A stretch of 64,000 bases of DNA from Micromonospora sp. WMMD882 (GTDB lineage: Bacteria; Actinomycetota; Actinomycetes; Mycobacteriales; Micromonosporaceae). Positions 33,994 through 42,704 of this stretch are shown here, in pieces. The notes beneath the pieces were generated by a model, which saw nothing but the letters and a program-made list of their open reading frames with translations, did no database searches and was not told the DNA's origin. The DNA is taken from NCBI RefSeq assembly GCF_027497255.1, contig NZ_CP114903.1, positions 1,364,001 to 1,428,000 of the forward strand, written 5' to 3'. Position numbers and translations under genes: made by a program. The first letter of the stretch is position 1. Every line of letters begins with the position of its first letter.

Positions 33994-34632
33994 GTGACGC
34001 GTCGCGAGGTTCGGCCGGAGCGCTCCCGGCCCTCCGGTGACGCCGCCGACCGGGCCACGGACTCCGGGGTGTGGACGGTGCCCAACCTGATCAGCTTCGT
34101 GCGGCTGCTCGGGGTGCCGCTGTTCCTGTATCTCTTCCTGAGCCTGCGGGCCGACGTGGCGGCGATCGTGGTGCTGGCCGTGGGCGGCACCACCGACTGG
34201 GTCGACGGCTGGGTCGCCCGGCGGCTGCGTCAGGTGAGCCGGTTGGGGGAGCTGCTCGACCCGTTCGCCGACCGGCTCTACATCCTCGCCACGCTGCTGG
34301 CGTTCACCGCCCGGCAGGTGGTGCCGTGGCAGTTCACCGTCGCGCTGCTCGGCCGGGAGGTGCTCCTGCTCGGCGCGTTGGCCGTGCTGCGCCGCCACGG
34401 GTACGGTCCGCCGCCGGTGCACTACGTCGGCAAGACCGCCACCTTCCTGCTGCTGGCGGCGTTCCCGATCCTGCTGCTGGCCGCGACCGTCCCGGCCGCG
34501 GCCGGGGTCGCCACCGCGATCGGCTGGGGGCTGGCCTGGTGGGGCCTGGCGCTGTACTGGGTGGCCGGTTTCTTCTACGTGGTGCAGGCCGGCCAGCTCG
34601 TGCGGGTCCGTCGCGGGGAGGGCGCCCGATGA
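33994..34632 (+). CDS. CDP-alcohol phosphatidyltransferase (PgsA-like)
   Basis: 212 residues. The CDP-alcohol phosphotransferase motif D-G-x2-A-R-x8-G-x3-D-x3-D is complete, beginning at DWVDGWVARR near residue 68. About five to six membrane helices surround it. It makes a phospholipid head group from CDP-diacylglycerol; its position at the head of the DUF881/gcvH/garA locus corresponds to Rv1822 (pgsA2) of M. tuberculosis. The true acceptor alcohol is not proved. GTG start at 33994 follows GGAGGGGAGGG. The stop overlaps the next gene (ATGA). Confidence 0.9.
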   Translation: MTRREVRPERSRPSGDAADRATDSGVWTVPNLISFVRLLGVPLFLYLFLSLRADVAAIVVLAVGGTTDWVDGWVARRLRQVSRLGELLDPFADRLYILATLLAFTARQVVPWQFTVALLGREVLLLGALAVLRRHGYGPPPVHYVGKTATFLLLAAFPILLLAATVPAAAGVATAIGWGLAWWGLALYWVAGFFYVVQAGQLVRVRRGEGAR

Positions 34633-35540
34633 GCGGCCCCGACCGGCGTGAGCGCGGCTACCCGGCGGACTTCCTCACCGAGCTGTTCCGCAACCCGCTC
34701 GACGCCGGCTACACCGACGCGGCGGCCCGGCGACGCTCGCAGCCGCCGTCACCGGCGCGGCTGCGGGCCGGCCGGGCGGTCACCGCGGTGGTGCTGGTGG
34801 CGTTGGGGTTCCTGCTCGCCGTGGCGTACCGGCAGACGGTCGAGGAGGAGCCGAGCCGCAGTCAGGCCCGCTCGGGGCTGGTCGACCAGATCCGGGACCG
34901 GCAGGACGAGACCGACCGGCTGACCGCCCGGGCCGAGCAGTTGCGGGCGGAGGTGGCCCGGCAGCGCGACGCCGCCCTGTCCCGCAGCGCCGCGGCCCGA
35001 CTGCGCGACCTGGAGGCGGCCACCGGGCTGGGCCCGGTCCGCGGTGACGGGGTGGTGGTGCGTCTCGCCGACGCCCCGGACAACGCCGACGTGGTGACCG
35101 GCGCCGGCGGTCCCGGGCCTGGTCGGGTGCTCTACCGTGACCTGCAACTGGTGGCCAACGCGTTGTGGGCGGCGGGCGCGGAGGCGATCGCCGTCAACGA
35201 CCAGCGGTTGACCTCCACGTCGACGATCCGGTCGGCCGGGGAGGCCATCCTGGTGGACTTCCGGCCGGTGACCGGGCCGTACCGGGTGTCGGCGGTCGGG
35301 CCGGAGTCGATGCGGGACCGGTTCGAGGCCAGCTCGGCGGCGGCGCTGCTGCGTCGGGTGGCCGAGCAGACCGGGCTGTCGTTCGGCGCGCGGGAGGTCG
35401 AGGGGCTGACCCTGCCGGAGGCGGCGACCGATTCGGCCCTGCGGTACGCCCATCCGCCGCCGTCGCCGTCAGGTTCCTCCGTTCCGCGGCCGTCCGGGTC
35501 GGGAACGTCGTCTCCCCGTTCTTCCGGAGGTGGCCGATGA
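34629..35540 (+). CDS. DUF881-family membrane protein
   Basis: 303 residues. One transmembrane segment (AVTAVVLVALGFLLAVAYR) at about residues 50-68 is followed by a coiled-coil stretch (RDRQDETDRLTARAEQLRAE) and the DUF881 domain with DGVVVRLADAP, LVANALWAAGAEAIAVNDQR and AILVDFRPVTGPYRV. The C-terminus is Ser/Pro-rich and likely flexible. Related to Bacillus YlxW/YlxX near cell-division genes; a role in the cell envelope is presumed, not shown. Coupled both ways: ATGA with the pgsA-like gene and with sbp. Confidence 0.88.
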   Translation: MSGPDRRERGYPADFLTELFRNPLDAGYTDAAARRRSQPPSPARLRAGRAVTAVVLVALGFLLAVAYRQTVEEEPSRSQARSGLVDQIRDRQDETDRLTARAEQLRAEVARQRDAALSRSAAARLRDLEAATGLGPVRGDGVVVRLADAPDNADVVTGAGGPGPGRVLYRDLQLVANALWAAGAEAIAVNDQRLTSTSTIRSAGEAILVDFRPVTGPYRVSAVGPESMRDRFEASSAAALLRRVAEQTGLSFGAREVEGLTLPEAATDSALRYAHPPPSPSGSSVPRPSGSGTSSPRSSGGGR

Positions 35541-35869
35541 TCGCGGTGCTGGCGCTGATCGCCGGGGTGGCGCTCGGGGTGTATCTGGATCCGACCGTTC
35601 CGGCCGGGCTTCAGCCGTACCTGCCGATCGCCGTGGTGGCGGCGCTGGACGCGGTGTTCGGCGGGGTCCGCGCCAAGCTGGACCGGATCTTCGACGACAA
35701 GCAGTTCGTGGTGTCGTTCATCTCGAACGTGCTGGTGGCGGGCCTGATCGTGTATCTGGGTGACCAGTTGGGCGTGGGTGGTCAGCTCTCCACGGGCGTG
35801 GTGGTGGTGCTGGGTGTGCGGATCTTCGGCAACGTGGCCGCGATCCGCCGGCATCTGTTCCGGGCGTAG
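35537..35869 (+). CDS. sbp: small basic family membrane protein (DUF1290, Sbp-like)
   Basis: 110 residues with three hydrophobic segments and the family signature YLPIAVVAALDAVFGGVRA followed by FDDKQFVVSFISNVLVAGL. This is the Bacillus Sbp/YlxW-cluster protein family, always near DUF881 genes and division or lipid genes. Its biochemical role is unknown. ATG 35537 overlaps the DUF881 stop and has GGAGG at 35526-35530. It is followed 31 bases later by a second DUF881 gene. Confidence 0.9.
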   Translation: MIAVLALIAGVALGVYLDPTVPAGLQPYLPIAVVAALDAVFGGVRAKLDRIFDDKQFVVSFISNVLVAGLIVYLGDQLGVGGQLSTGVVVVLGVRIFGNVAAIRRHLFRA

Positions 35870-35900
35870 TGGCCGGTTTTCGGGCGTAGGTTGGCAGGCG

Positions 35901-36866
35901 ATGAGCGACGAACGCGACGACACGGGCACCGGCTGGCCGGAGCCGACGGGCCCGTCCCGGCCGATCGGGCCGGCGGCCGAGCCGGATCCCCGTCCGGACG
36001 CCCCGGATCCGGACCAGACGGCGCCGCTGCGGGCCGAGCCGGTCGACGACGACGTGGCCGAGCGGCGTCCCGTGCCGTCGGAGCCGTCGCCGGACGATCC
36101 GACGGTCGAGTTGACCCGTCGGCGGCCGACGGCCGGCGAGCAGGAGCCGGTCGCCGCGACGCCGCCGCGGCGACCGGTCAGCGTGGCCTCGGTGATGATC
36201 GTGGTGTTGCTGGCGCTGCTGGGGTTCACCCTGGTGGTGCAGTTGAGGAGCACCTCGGCGGATCCGACGTTGGCGGCGACCCGGCAGGAGGACCTGGTGC
36301 GGATCCTGTCGGACCTGGACGCCCGGGAGAGCCGGCTGCGGCAGGACATCGCCCAGTTGGAGGAGAGTCAACGGCAGTTGGCCTCGGGCGCGCAGGGCCG
36401 TGAGGCGGCGTTGGAGGAGGCCGCGCGGCGAGCTGACGAGCTGGGGATCCTCGCCGGGACGCTGCCGGCGACCGGGCCGGGGATGTTGATCCGGCTCAGC
36501 GGCGGCGGCAAGCCGGTGTCGGCCAGTCGGGTGCTGGACGCGGTGCAGGAGCTGCGGGGCGCGGGCGCGGAGGCGATGCAGATCTCCGGTGGGTCGGGCT
36601 CACCGGTGCGGATCGTCGCGTCGACGTACTTCCTGGACGGCGACGGCGGTGGGCTGGTCGTGGACGGGCGGCGGATCTCGGGGCCGTACGCGATCATGGT
36701 TATCGGTGATCCGGCCACGATGCGAACGGCGTTGAACATTCCCGGCGGGGTGGCCGCATCGATCAGGGGTGACGGCGGTACCGTGCTCTTCGAGGATCGT
36801 GCGGCGGCCGAGGTTTCGGCGTTGCACGCGCCGATCAGGTTGGAACACGCCCGTCCGGTCTCCTGA
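35901..36866 (+). CDS. DUF881-family membrane protein, second copy
   Basis: 321 residues. A long acidic, Pro-rich cytoplasmic N-terminus (about 90 residues) precedes one transmembrane helix (VASVMIVVLLALLGFTLVV), a coiled coil (ESRLRQDIAQLEESQRQL) and the DUF881 domain (GPGMLIRLSG, LDAVQELRGAGAEAMQISGG, ISGPYAIMVIGDP). Equivalent to Rv1825. The disordered tail distinguishes it from the first copy. A terminator-like hairpin (36878-36898) separates it from gcvH. Confidence 0.88.
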   Translation: MSDERDDTGTGWPEPTGPSRPIGPAAEPDPRPDAPDPDQTAPLRAEPVDDDVAERRPVPSEPSPDDPTVELTRRRPTAGEQEPVAATPPRRPVSVASVMIVVLLALLGFTLVVQLRSTSADPTLAATRQEDLVRILSDLDARESRLRQDIAQLEESQRQLASGAQGREAALEEAARRADELGILAGTLPATGPGMLIRLSGGGKPVSASRVLDAVQELRGAGAEAMQISGGSGSPVRIVASTYFLDGDGGGLVVDGRRISGPYAIMVIGDPATMRTALNIPGGVAASIRGDGGTVLFEDRAAAEVSALHAPIRLEHARPVS

Positions 36867-36877
36867 CCGTACGGGCG

Positions 36878-36898
36878 GCGCCGGGCGACCCCCGGCGC
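36878..36898 (+). terminator. terminator hairpin between DUF881 gene and gcvH
   Basis: Perfect 8-bp stem GCGCCGGG / CCCGGCGC with a five-base loop, 12 bases after the stop, followed by GCCGTTTGTC with a short T-run. It probably ends or attenuates the pgsA-like operon before gcvH. Confidence 0.55.
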
Positions 36899-36933
36899 GC
36901 CGTTTGTCGGTACGAGGACGAAGGACGCGTCTG

Positions 36934-37314
36934 GTGATTCCCGAGGACCTGCGGTACACCGCCGAGCACGAGTGGGTGGCGGGTGACGGCGACGGCCCCG
37001 TGCGGGTCGGCATCACCCATTTCGCGCAGGACGCGCTGGGTGACATCGTGTACGTCCAGTTGCCGGACGAGGGCGCGGTGGTGGCGGCGGGCGAGTCGTT
37101 CGGCGAGATCGAGTCGACCAAGAGCGTGTCGGAGATCTACGCGCCGCTGAGCGGCACGGTCTCGGCCCGCAACGAGGCGCTCGCCGACACGCCCGAGGTG
37201 ATCAACACCGATCCGTACGGCGACGGCTGGTTGGTGGAGATCCGCCCGGACGATCCGGCGGCGGTGGCGGGTCTGTTGACCGCGGCCGCGTACCGGGACG
37301 TCACCGGGAGCTGA
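36934..37314 (+). CDS. gcvH: glycine cleavage system H protein
   Basis: 126 residues, normal length. Lipoyl-lysine motif ESTKSVSEIYAP with Lys63; also EHEWV, GITHFAQDALGDIVYVQLP and NEALADTPEVINTDPYGDGW. It shuttles the aminomethyl group between GcvP, GcvT and the lipoamide dehydrogenase. GTG 36934 (VIPEDLRYTAEHEWV) has AAGGA at 36921. Its partner gcvP is 6.5 kb downstream and gcvT is not in the window; the gcvH-garA linkage is the mycobacterial order. Confidence 0.95.
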   Translation: MIPEDLRYTAEHEWVAGDGDGPVRVGITHFAQDALGDIVYVQLPDEGAVVAAGESFGEIESTKSVSEIYAPLSGTVSARNEALADTPEVINTDPYGDGWLVEIRPDDPAAVAGLLTAAAYRDVTGS

Positions 37315-37355
37315 GTTTCCTTTCGCCGGAGCGAGGGTCGTCTCCGCGCGTCCGG

Positions 37356-37384
37356 TTGCCCTGCATTTCGGCGCTGGCTAGGCT
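37356..37384 (+). promoter_or_regulatory. sigma-70-like promoter of garA
   Basis: TTGCCC (37356-37361) and TAGGCT (37379-37384) are separated by 17 bases. This would give a leader of about 145 bases containing a 9-bp hairpin GCCGCCGGG / CCCGGCGGC (37457-37484). Position and spacing support it; no experiment is implied. Confidence 0.45.
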
Positions 37385-37536
37385 CGCCCAGTCGACCGAG
37401 ACAACCCAAAATTAGTTGAGCGTCGTGGAAATAGCCTTCCCGGGCACGGGGAGCCAGCCGCCGGGTGTTCCTGGGCCCGGCGGCCAAGACCGGTCATTAC
37501 CCGACGCCGACCGAACAAGATCCGTGAGGTGGTCCC

Positions 37537-37989
37537 ATGACGCGCCCAGACGACGAGTTCCCCCCGCTCGACGTCACGTCGACGCTCAATCTCGGCTCGC
37601 TCGACGAGGTCCTGGAGGGCCCGGACGCCGACGTGGTGCCGAGCCGGATGTCGGGCTCGCTGCCGCCGGGTATGGCGTTGCTGGTGGTCCGTCGCGGGCC
37701 GAACGCCGGCGCCCGGTTCCTGTTGGACCATGACGTGACGACCAGTGGCCGGCATCCCGATTCCGACATCTTCCTCGACGACGTGACGGTGTCGCGTCGG
37801 CACGCGGAGTTCCACCGTGACGGTGGCACGTTCACGGTGCGGGACGTGGGCAGTCTCAACGGCACGTACGTGAACCGGGAGCGCGTGGAGGCGGCGACGC
37901 TGAGCAACGGCGACGAGGTGCAGATCGGTAAGTTCCGCGTCGTGTTCATCGCCGGTCCGCGCCCGGAGGAGGAGGCCGGCCGGGGGTGA
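37537..37989 (+). CDS. garA: FHA-domain regulator of 2-oxoglutarate metabolism (GarA/OdhI type)
   Basis: 150 residues. The FHA domain (about 50-135) shows GRHPDSDIFLDDVTVSRRHA and DVGSLNGTYVNRE, which bind phosphothreonine. The N-terminal tail DVTSTLNLGSLDEV takes the place of the ETTS(T) phosphorylation motif of GarA; here the phospho-acceptor would be within TST. GarA, controlled by PknG/PknB kinases, inhibits 2-oxoglutarate dehydrogenase and activates glutamate synthase. Position between gcvH and ftsR equals Rv1827. Confidence 0.93.
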   Translation: MTRPDDEFPPLDVTSTLNLGSLDEVLEGPDADVVPSRMSGSLPPGMALLVVRRGPNAGARFLLDHDVTTSGRHPDSDIFLDDVTVSRRHAEFHRDGGTFTVRDVGSLNGTYVNRERVEAATLSNGDEVQIGKFRVVFIAGPRPEEEAGRG

Positions 37990-38747
37990 ACGAGCCTGCG
38001 GCCTCCATGCCGCCCGGGGCGGCCCGGTCCCAACCGCTGATGAGCATCGGCGAGGTGCTGGCCCAGTTGCGGGTGGACTTTCCGGACACCACGATTTCGA
38101 AGTTGCGGTTTCTTGAGGCCGAGGGCCTGGTGGAGCCGCAGCGCACCCCGGCGGGGTACCGGAAGTACAGCTGGGACGACGTGGCCCGGTTGCGTTTCGT
38201 GTTGACCGCGCAGCGGGACCAGTACCTGCCGTTGCGGGTGATCCGTGAGCAGTTGGCGGAGTGGGACGCCTCGTCGGACGGTTCCGGTCGACCGCGGCCG
38301 ACGCTGGTCGCGGTCGGTCCGGGCGGTGAGGTGCCGGGGCGTGCCCCGGCGGAGCCCGAGCCGGTCGAGTCGGCCGCGGTCCGGTTGAGCCGGACGGATC
38401 TGGTGGCCCGCAGCGGGGTGGACGAGTCGACGCTGGGTGAGCTGGAGCGGCTCGGGGTGGTGGTGTCGAGTCCGCCCGGCTGGTACGACGGCGACGCGTT
38501 GATCATCGCGCAGGCGGTGGCCGGGTTGGCGGCGTACGGGCTGGAGCCGCGGCACCTGCGGGCGTTCCGGACGGCCGCGGACCGCGAGGCGGGCCTGTTC
38601 GCGCAGTTGCTGCTGCCGTTGGCGCGGCAGAGCGACCCGCAGGCGCAGGCGCGGGCGGCAGAGACGGCCCGGGAGTTGGTGGCGTTGTCGCAGCAGTTGC
38701 ACGCGGCGTTGGTGCGGGTGAGCCTGCGGTCGTCGCTGGGTCGGTGA
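37986..38747 (+). CDS. ftsR: MerR-family regulator FtsR
   Basis: 253 residues. A MerR helix-turn-helix (MSIGEVLAQL, ISKLRFLEAEGLVEPQRTP, AGYRKY) lies near residues 19-60, with a second winged region further on (SRTDLVARSGVDESTLGELE). Orthologue by order and domains of Rv1828 and corynebacterial FtsR, which activates ftsZ and affects division. Coupled to garA by a 4-base overlap with GTG start. Confidence 0.9.
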   Translation: MNEPAASMPPGAARSQPLMSIGEVLAQLRVDFPDTTISKLRFLEAEGLVEPQRTPAGYRKYSWDDVARLRFVLTAQRDQYLPLRVIREQLAEWDASSDGSGRPRPTLVAVGPGGEVPGRAPAEPEPVESAAVRLSRTDLVARSGVDESTLGELERLGVVVSSPPGWYDGDALIIAQAVAGLAAYGLEPRHLRAFRTAADREAGLFAQLLLPLARQSDPQAQARAAETARELVALSQQLHAALVRVSLRSSLGR

Positions 38748-38915
38748 GCGGTCGGCAGAGATCTGTCCGGCCGTAGCGTGCCGTAGGCTTGCGGGGGTAA
38801 TCCCTCTCTGTCGCGGGTGCGCGGCGGGCGTGGTGCGCGGGGACGCTCCTTCCGGGGGCGCGTGTACCGTGCAGGGAAGGCGCGGTGCGTAGGTGACGAC
38901 GACACGGAGGCGGCG

Positions 38916-39380
38916 GTGCGCGAGCTGAGCGTGGTCGGAGTGCGGGTGGAACTGCCCACCAACCAGCCGATCGTCCTGCTCAGGGAGGTCGAGGGGGACC
39001 GCTACCTGCCGATCTGGATCGGCGCGGTGGAGGCGACGGCGATCGCCTACGAGCAGCAGGGGGTGAAGACGGCCCGCCCGTTGACCCATGATCTGCTGCG
39101 GGACGTGCTGGCGGCGTTGAAGGCGCCGCTGCGGGCGGTGGAGATCATGGAGCTCAAGGAGAACGTCTTCTACGCCGACCTGCTGATCGGTGACGGCCTG
39201 CGGGTGTCGGCGCGGCCGAGCGACTCGATCGCGTTGGCGTTGCGGGTGGGCGCTCCCATTCGTTGTGCCGAGCAGGTCCTCACCGAGGCGGGGATCGTGA
39301 TTCCCGACGAGCAGGAGGACGAGGTGGAGAAGTTCCGGGAGTTCCTGGACCAGGTGCGCCCGGAGGATTTCGCCGGTTGA
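38916..39380 (+). CDS. bifunctional nuclease-family protein (BFN, DUF151)
   Basis: 154 residues starting VRELSVVGVRVELPTNQPIV; GTG 38916 follows ACGGAGG. The DUF151 core is complete: YLPIWIGAVEATAIAYEQQG, RPLTHDLLRDVLAAL, VFYADLLI and RPSDSIALALRVGAPI. It is the Rv1829 counterpart. Plant relatives have RNase and DNase activity; the bacterial function is not settled. The C-terminus is acidic (DEQEDEVEKFREFLDQV). Confidence 0.9.
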   Translation: MRELSVVGVRVELPTNQPIVLLREVEGDRYLPIWIGAVEATAIAYEQQGVKTARPLTHDLLRDVLAALKAPLRAVEIMELKENVFYADLLIGDGLRVSARPSDSIALALRVGAPIRCAEQVLTEAGIVIPDEQEDEVEKFREFLDQVRPEDFAG

Positions 39381-39585
39381 CCCCCGCCGTCGAGCGGGTT
39401 CACCGGGTGGGCGGCGCGACAGCAGCCGCCACCCGCTCTGGTGACGGTGCGTGAAGCACGGTGATCGTTCGGCGTGTCGCGCCCGTGCCTGCCCGGTGAC
39501 TCCTGAACCGCGCTATAGGGTTGCGGTGTCGAGGGGTGCGCGTCCCGCGAGCGACGTGGCGCCGCACGGGCGGGGAGGTTTCGGG

Positions 39586-40176
39586 ATGCACGGGCCACGA
39601 GATTCTGATCCGGGTACGGCGTCGCAGAGCCCGGACGTGGTGTCGCCGTCGGCGACCGACAGTGACGGCTCGGTGGGCTACCGGGGCGTGACGGCGTGCG
39701 CGGCGGTGGGGATCAGCTACCGCCAGTTGGACTACTGGGCGCGGACGGCGCTGGTGGTGCCGAGCGTGCGGGACGCCTCCGGGTCGGGTACGTCCCGGCT
39801 GTACTCGTTCCGGGACCTGGTCGTGTTGAAGGTCGTCAAGCGGCTGCTGGACGCCGGGGTGTCCCTGCAGAACATCCGCAAGGCGATCGAGGCGTTGCGG
39901 TCCCGTGGGGTGGGTGACCTGGCGGGCATCACGTTGATCTCCGACGGGACGACCGTGTACGAGTGCCGGTCGCCGGAGGAGGTGGTCGACCTGTTGCAGG
40001 GCGGCCAGGGGGTGTTCGGCATCGCCATCGGCGGCGCGTTCAAGGAGATCGAGGGTTCCCTGTCGCATCTGCCGGCGGAGCCGGCGGTGGCCGGGGTCGA
40101 GGAGCCCACGCCGACCGCCGGCGACACGGTGGGTGACGAGTTGGCGGCGCGGCGGGCACGCCGCCGGGCGGGTTGA
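39586..40176 (+). CDS. MerR-family transcriptional regulator (Rv1830-like)
   Basis: 196 residues. After a 40-residue variable N-terminus, a MerR-type helix-turn-helix spans GITACAAVGISYRQLDYWAR-like residues (here VTACAAVGISYRQLDYWAR) to SGTSRLYSF, followed by VVKRLLDAGVSLQNIRKAIE. ATG 39586 has GGGGAGG. Its order after the BFN gene matches Rv1830, a regulator linked to division and drug tolerance in mycobacteria. Upstream a -10-like TATAGG occurs at 39513. Confidence 0.9.
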   Translation: MHGPRDSDPGTASQSPDVVSPSATDSDGSVGYRGVTACAAVGISYRQLDYWARTALVVPSVRDASGSGTSRLYSFRDLVVLKVVKRLLDAGVSLQNIRKAIEALRSRGVGDLAGITLISDGTTVYECRSPEEVVDLLQGGQGVFGIAIGGAFKEIEGSLSHLPAEPAVAGVEEPTPTAGDTVGDELAARRARRRAG

Positions 40177-40341
40177 CCGAACGGTTGAGCGTCACCCGTC
40201 CGCTGTGGACGCCACCGGGACGCCGACAGGCCGGGCGCGGGTCGTCCACAGCGGCACGCTAAGGTCCGTCACACGGTTGGCTGGCGTGGCTGCGCGGGTT
40301 GGGCCAGCGACCGCGCTGTTCCCCTCCCGGAAGGAAACCCC

Positions 40342-40737
40342 GTGACGGTTACCGAGCAGACCTCCCCCTCGCACTACGAACGTATCGGGGGCGCGGCCTC
40401 CGTGAAGACCGCGGTCGACCTGTTCTACGACCGGGTCCTGGCCGACCCGGAGCTGGCCGGCTACTTCTCCGGCGTGGACATGGCGCGGCAGCGCCGGCAC
40501 CTGGCGTTGATGCTGACGGTGGTGCTGGGCGGTCCGAACGAGTACGCCGGTCGGGGGTTGGCCGAGGCGCACCAGCCGTTGGGTATCACCGTCGCGCACT
40601 ACCAGCGCGTCGGGGCGCACCTGGTGGACACGCTCACCCAGTTGGGGGTGCCGGCGGACGTGCTGGACCACGTGGGCGTGGTGCTGGCGCAGGTGCAGGA
40701 CCAGGTGGTGGCCGCCGGGAACCGTCCGGGCGTCTGA
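40342..40737 (+). CDS. glbN: group I truncated hemoglobin
   Basis: 131 residues: HYERIGGAASVKTAVDLFYD, DPELAGYFSGVDMARQRRHL and LGGPNEYAGRGLAEAHQPLG are the family's pre-F, B/C and E/F elements; the proximal histidine is in EAHQPLGI. The protein binds oxygen and NO and in mycobacteria converts NO to nitrate. It is followed two bases later by a flavohemoprotein-like gene, so the operon would pair a heme oxygenase of NO with a reductase. GTG start at 40342; GGAAGGAAA upstream. Confidence 0.92.
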   Translation: MTVTEQTSPSHYERIGGAASVKTAVDLFYDRVLADPELAGYFSGVDMARQRRHLALMLTVVLGGPNEYAGRGLAEAHQPLGITVAHYQRVGAHLVDTLTQLGVPADVLDHVGVVLAQVQDQVVAAGNRPGV

Positions 40738-40739
40738 GC

Positions 40740-41918
40740 GTGGACGTCGCGCGGCTCAAGCAGAGCTGGCATCAGGTCGCGGCGTACGGTGACCAGGTTC
40801 CGCTCTATTTCTATTCGGCGTTGTTCCTGTCCCATCCGGAGACCCGGCAGATGTTCCCCACGAACATGGCCGGGCAGCGGGACCGGCTGGTCACGGCGCT
40901 GGGGCACATCGTGTCCCACGTGGACCAGGTCGACCGGCTGACGGGGTTCCTGGGGGATCTGGGCGCGGACCACCGCAAGTTCGCGGTGCGGCCGGAGCAC
41001 TATCCCGCGGTGGGGGAGGCGTTGCTGGCGACGCTGCGGCACTTCCTCGGTGACCGGTGGACCGACGAGCTGGCCCGGGACTGGGCCGGCGCGTACGGGC
41101 TGGTGTCGCAGGTGATGATCGAGGCGGCGCAGGCCGCGGAGCAGGTCCACCCGCCGTGGTGGGTGGCGGAGATCGTCGGGCACGAGCGGCGCACGTTCGA
41201 CGTGGCGGTGCTGACGGTGCGCCCGCAGTACCTGCTGCCGTTCGTCGCGGGCCAGTCGATCGGGGTGTCGCATCCGGCGGTGCGGGCGTGGCGGTACTAC
41301 TCGCCGGCGAACGCGCCCCGCCCGGACGGCACCCTGGAGTTGCACGTGCGGGCGGCGCCCGGCGGGGTGGTCAGCTCCCGCCTGGTGTACGGGTGCGCGG
41401 TGGGCGACCACATCCATCTGGCGGCGCCGGTGGGGGAGCGGTTGACCCTGTGGCCGGCCGGCGGCGCGGATCTGCTGCTGTTGGCCGCCGGCACCGGGTG
41501 GGCGCCGGTGCGGGCGCTGGTGGAGCAGGTGGCGGCGGAGGGCGCCCGACGGCGGGTCGACCTGTACGTGGGGGCGCGGTCACGGACGGAGTTCTACGAC
41601 ACCGAGATGATCGACAAGTTGGCCGCGACGTACCCGTGGTTGACGGTGACGTACGTGGTGGGCGTGGATCCGCGGCGTCCGGGGGAGGTCGTGCAGGTGG
41701 TGGACCGGGCGTTGGCCGACGGTGACTGGCGGTCCCGGCACGTGTACGTGTGCGGTTCCGACGAGATGGTGGGCCGGGCGGCGCAGACGTTGGCGGCGGC
41801 GGGCTACCACGCCGGTCAGGTGCACCATGAGGGGCTGGGCCGGCACTGGTACGGCCCGGCGTGGCGGACGGCGGTGGATGCTTCCCCGGCGGGAGACGAG
41901 TCCGGAGGTGCCCGGTGA
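40740..41918 (+). CDS. globin-FNR flavohemoprotein-like protein (NO dioxygenase type)
   Basis: 392 residues. Residues 1-135 form a globin (FLSHPETRQMFPTNMAGQRD, HRKFAVRPEHY with the proximal histidine), and 140-380 a ferredoxin-NADP reductase-type domain with the FAD motif RAWRYYSPAN, the NAD motif LAAGTGWAPVRALVE and YVCGSDEMVGRAAQTL. This is the flavohemoglobin layout (Hmp), which oxidises NO to nitrate. The globin lacks the usual TLSxxF-type N-terminus, as in the actinobacterial variants. GTG start shared with the end of glbN. Overlaps divIVA (GTGA). Confidence 0.9.
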   Translation: MDVARLKQSWHQVAAYGDQVPLYFYSALFLSHPETRQMFPTNMAGQRDRLVTALGHIVSHVDQVDRLTGFLGDLGADHRKFAVRPEHYPAVGEALLATLRHFLGDRWTDELARDWAGAYGLVSQVMIEAAQAAEQVHPPWWVAEIVGHERRTFDVAVLTVRPQYLLPFVAGQSIGVSHPAVRAWRYYSPANAPRPDGTLELHVRAAPGGVVSSRLVYGCAVGDHIHLAAPVGERLTLWPAGGADLLLLAAGTGWAPVRALVEQVAAEGARRRVDLYVGARSRTEFYDTEMIDKLAATYPWLTVTYVVGVDPRRPGEVVQVVDRALADGDWRSRHVYVCGSDEMVGRAAQTLAAAGYHAGQVHHEGLGRHWYGPAWRTAVDASPAGDESGGAR

Positions 41919-42631
41919 GCGCGACCCCGATGAGCGGCTACGACGGCGTGCAGGTGACGCCGCAGGTGCGGATGACCGCCGACCGGGTGCGCCGGTGGGA
42001 GTTCTCCTCGGCGTCGTTCACCCGCCGCGGCTACGACCACCAGGACGTGGACCGGTTCCGGATGCAGGTGGCCGACGAGCTGGATCTGCTGGCCGCGCAG
42101 TTGGCGACCCTGCGGGCGGAGAACGAGCGGCTCACCGATCGGGTGGAGCTGCACCGGCACGGGGTGATCCCGAACGCCGGTCCGGCGGCGCCGGCGGCGA
42201 AGGAGGTGAACCTGCTGTCGGCCGCGCAGCGGGAGGCGGAGCAGATCATCGCCCAGGCGCACGACTACGCGCGTCGGGTCGCCGAGTACGCGCGGATGCA
42301 GTACGACAGCTATCTGCAGGCGGCGGCGGAGGAGGCCCGGCAGGAGGCGGAGCGGGCGGTGCAGGACTACCGCCGTGCCGCCGGGCCGCAGTTCGACGAC
42401 TCGGTGGCCACCCGGGAGGCGTTGCGCATCTACGGCGAGATGATGATCGCGCACATGCAGTCGGCGGCGCGGCAGCTCGACGACGGCAGCGACCATTTGG
42501 CGCGGACGATGCAGCGGCTGGCCGCCGGGCAGGCTCCGCCGGGCGGCCAGCCGCCGGCGGTGGGGCACGGCGGGCCGCCGGGCGGGCAGCAGCCGGCGGC
42601 GCTGCCCCGCCAGTACCACCCGCAGCGGTGA
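41915..42631 (+). CDS. DivIVA-domain coiled-coil protein
   Basis: 238 residues. Residues 30-75 carry the DivIVA N-terminal pattern FSSASFTRRGYDHQDVDRFR, MQVADELDLL; a long coiled coil with many Glu/Ala/Arg follows (AQREAEQIIAQAHDYARRVA), then a Gly/Pro/Gln-rich tail. Such proteins recruit partners to curved membranes, poles or septa. It is not the main DivIVA/Wag31 near ftsZ but a paralogue. GTG start at 41915 overlaps the flavohemoprotein stop. Confidence 0.85.
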   Translation: MSATPMSGYDGVQVTPQVRMTADRVRRWEFSSASFTRRGYDHQDVDRFRMQVADELDLLAAQLATLRAENERLTDRVELHRHGVIPNAGPAAPAAKEVNLLSAAQREAEQIIAQAHDYARRVAEYARMQYDSYLQAAAEEARQEAERAVQDYRRAAGPQFDDSVATREALRIYGEMMIAHMQSAARQLDDGSDHLARTMQRLAAGQAPPGGQPPAVGHGGPPGGQQPAALPRQYHPQR

Positions 42632-42704
42632 CCCACCGGGCCGGGCCACGACCCGGTGGCCCGGCCCGGTGGTCGTGACGGGTCGGCTGAGGCAGCATGG
42701 ACAC

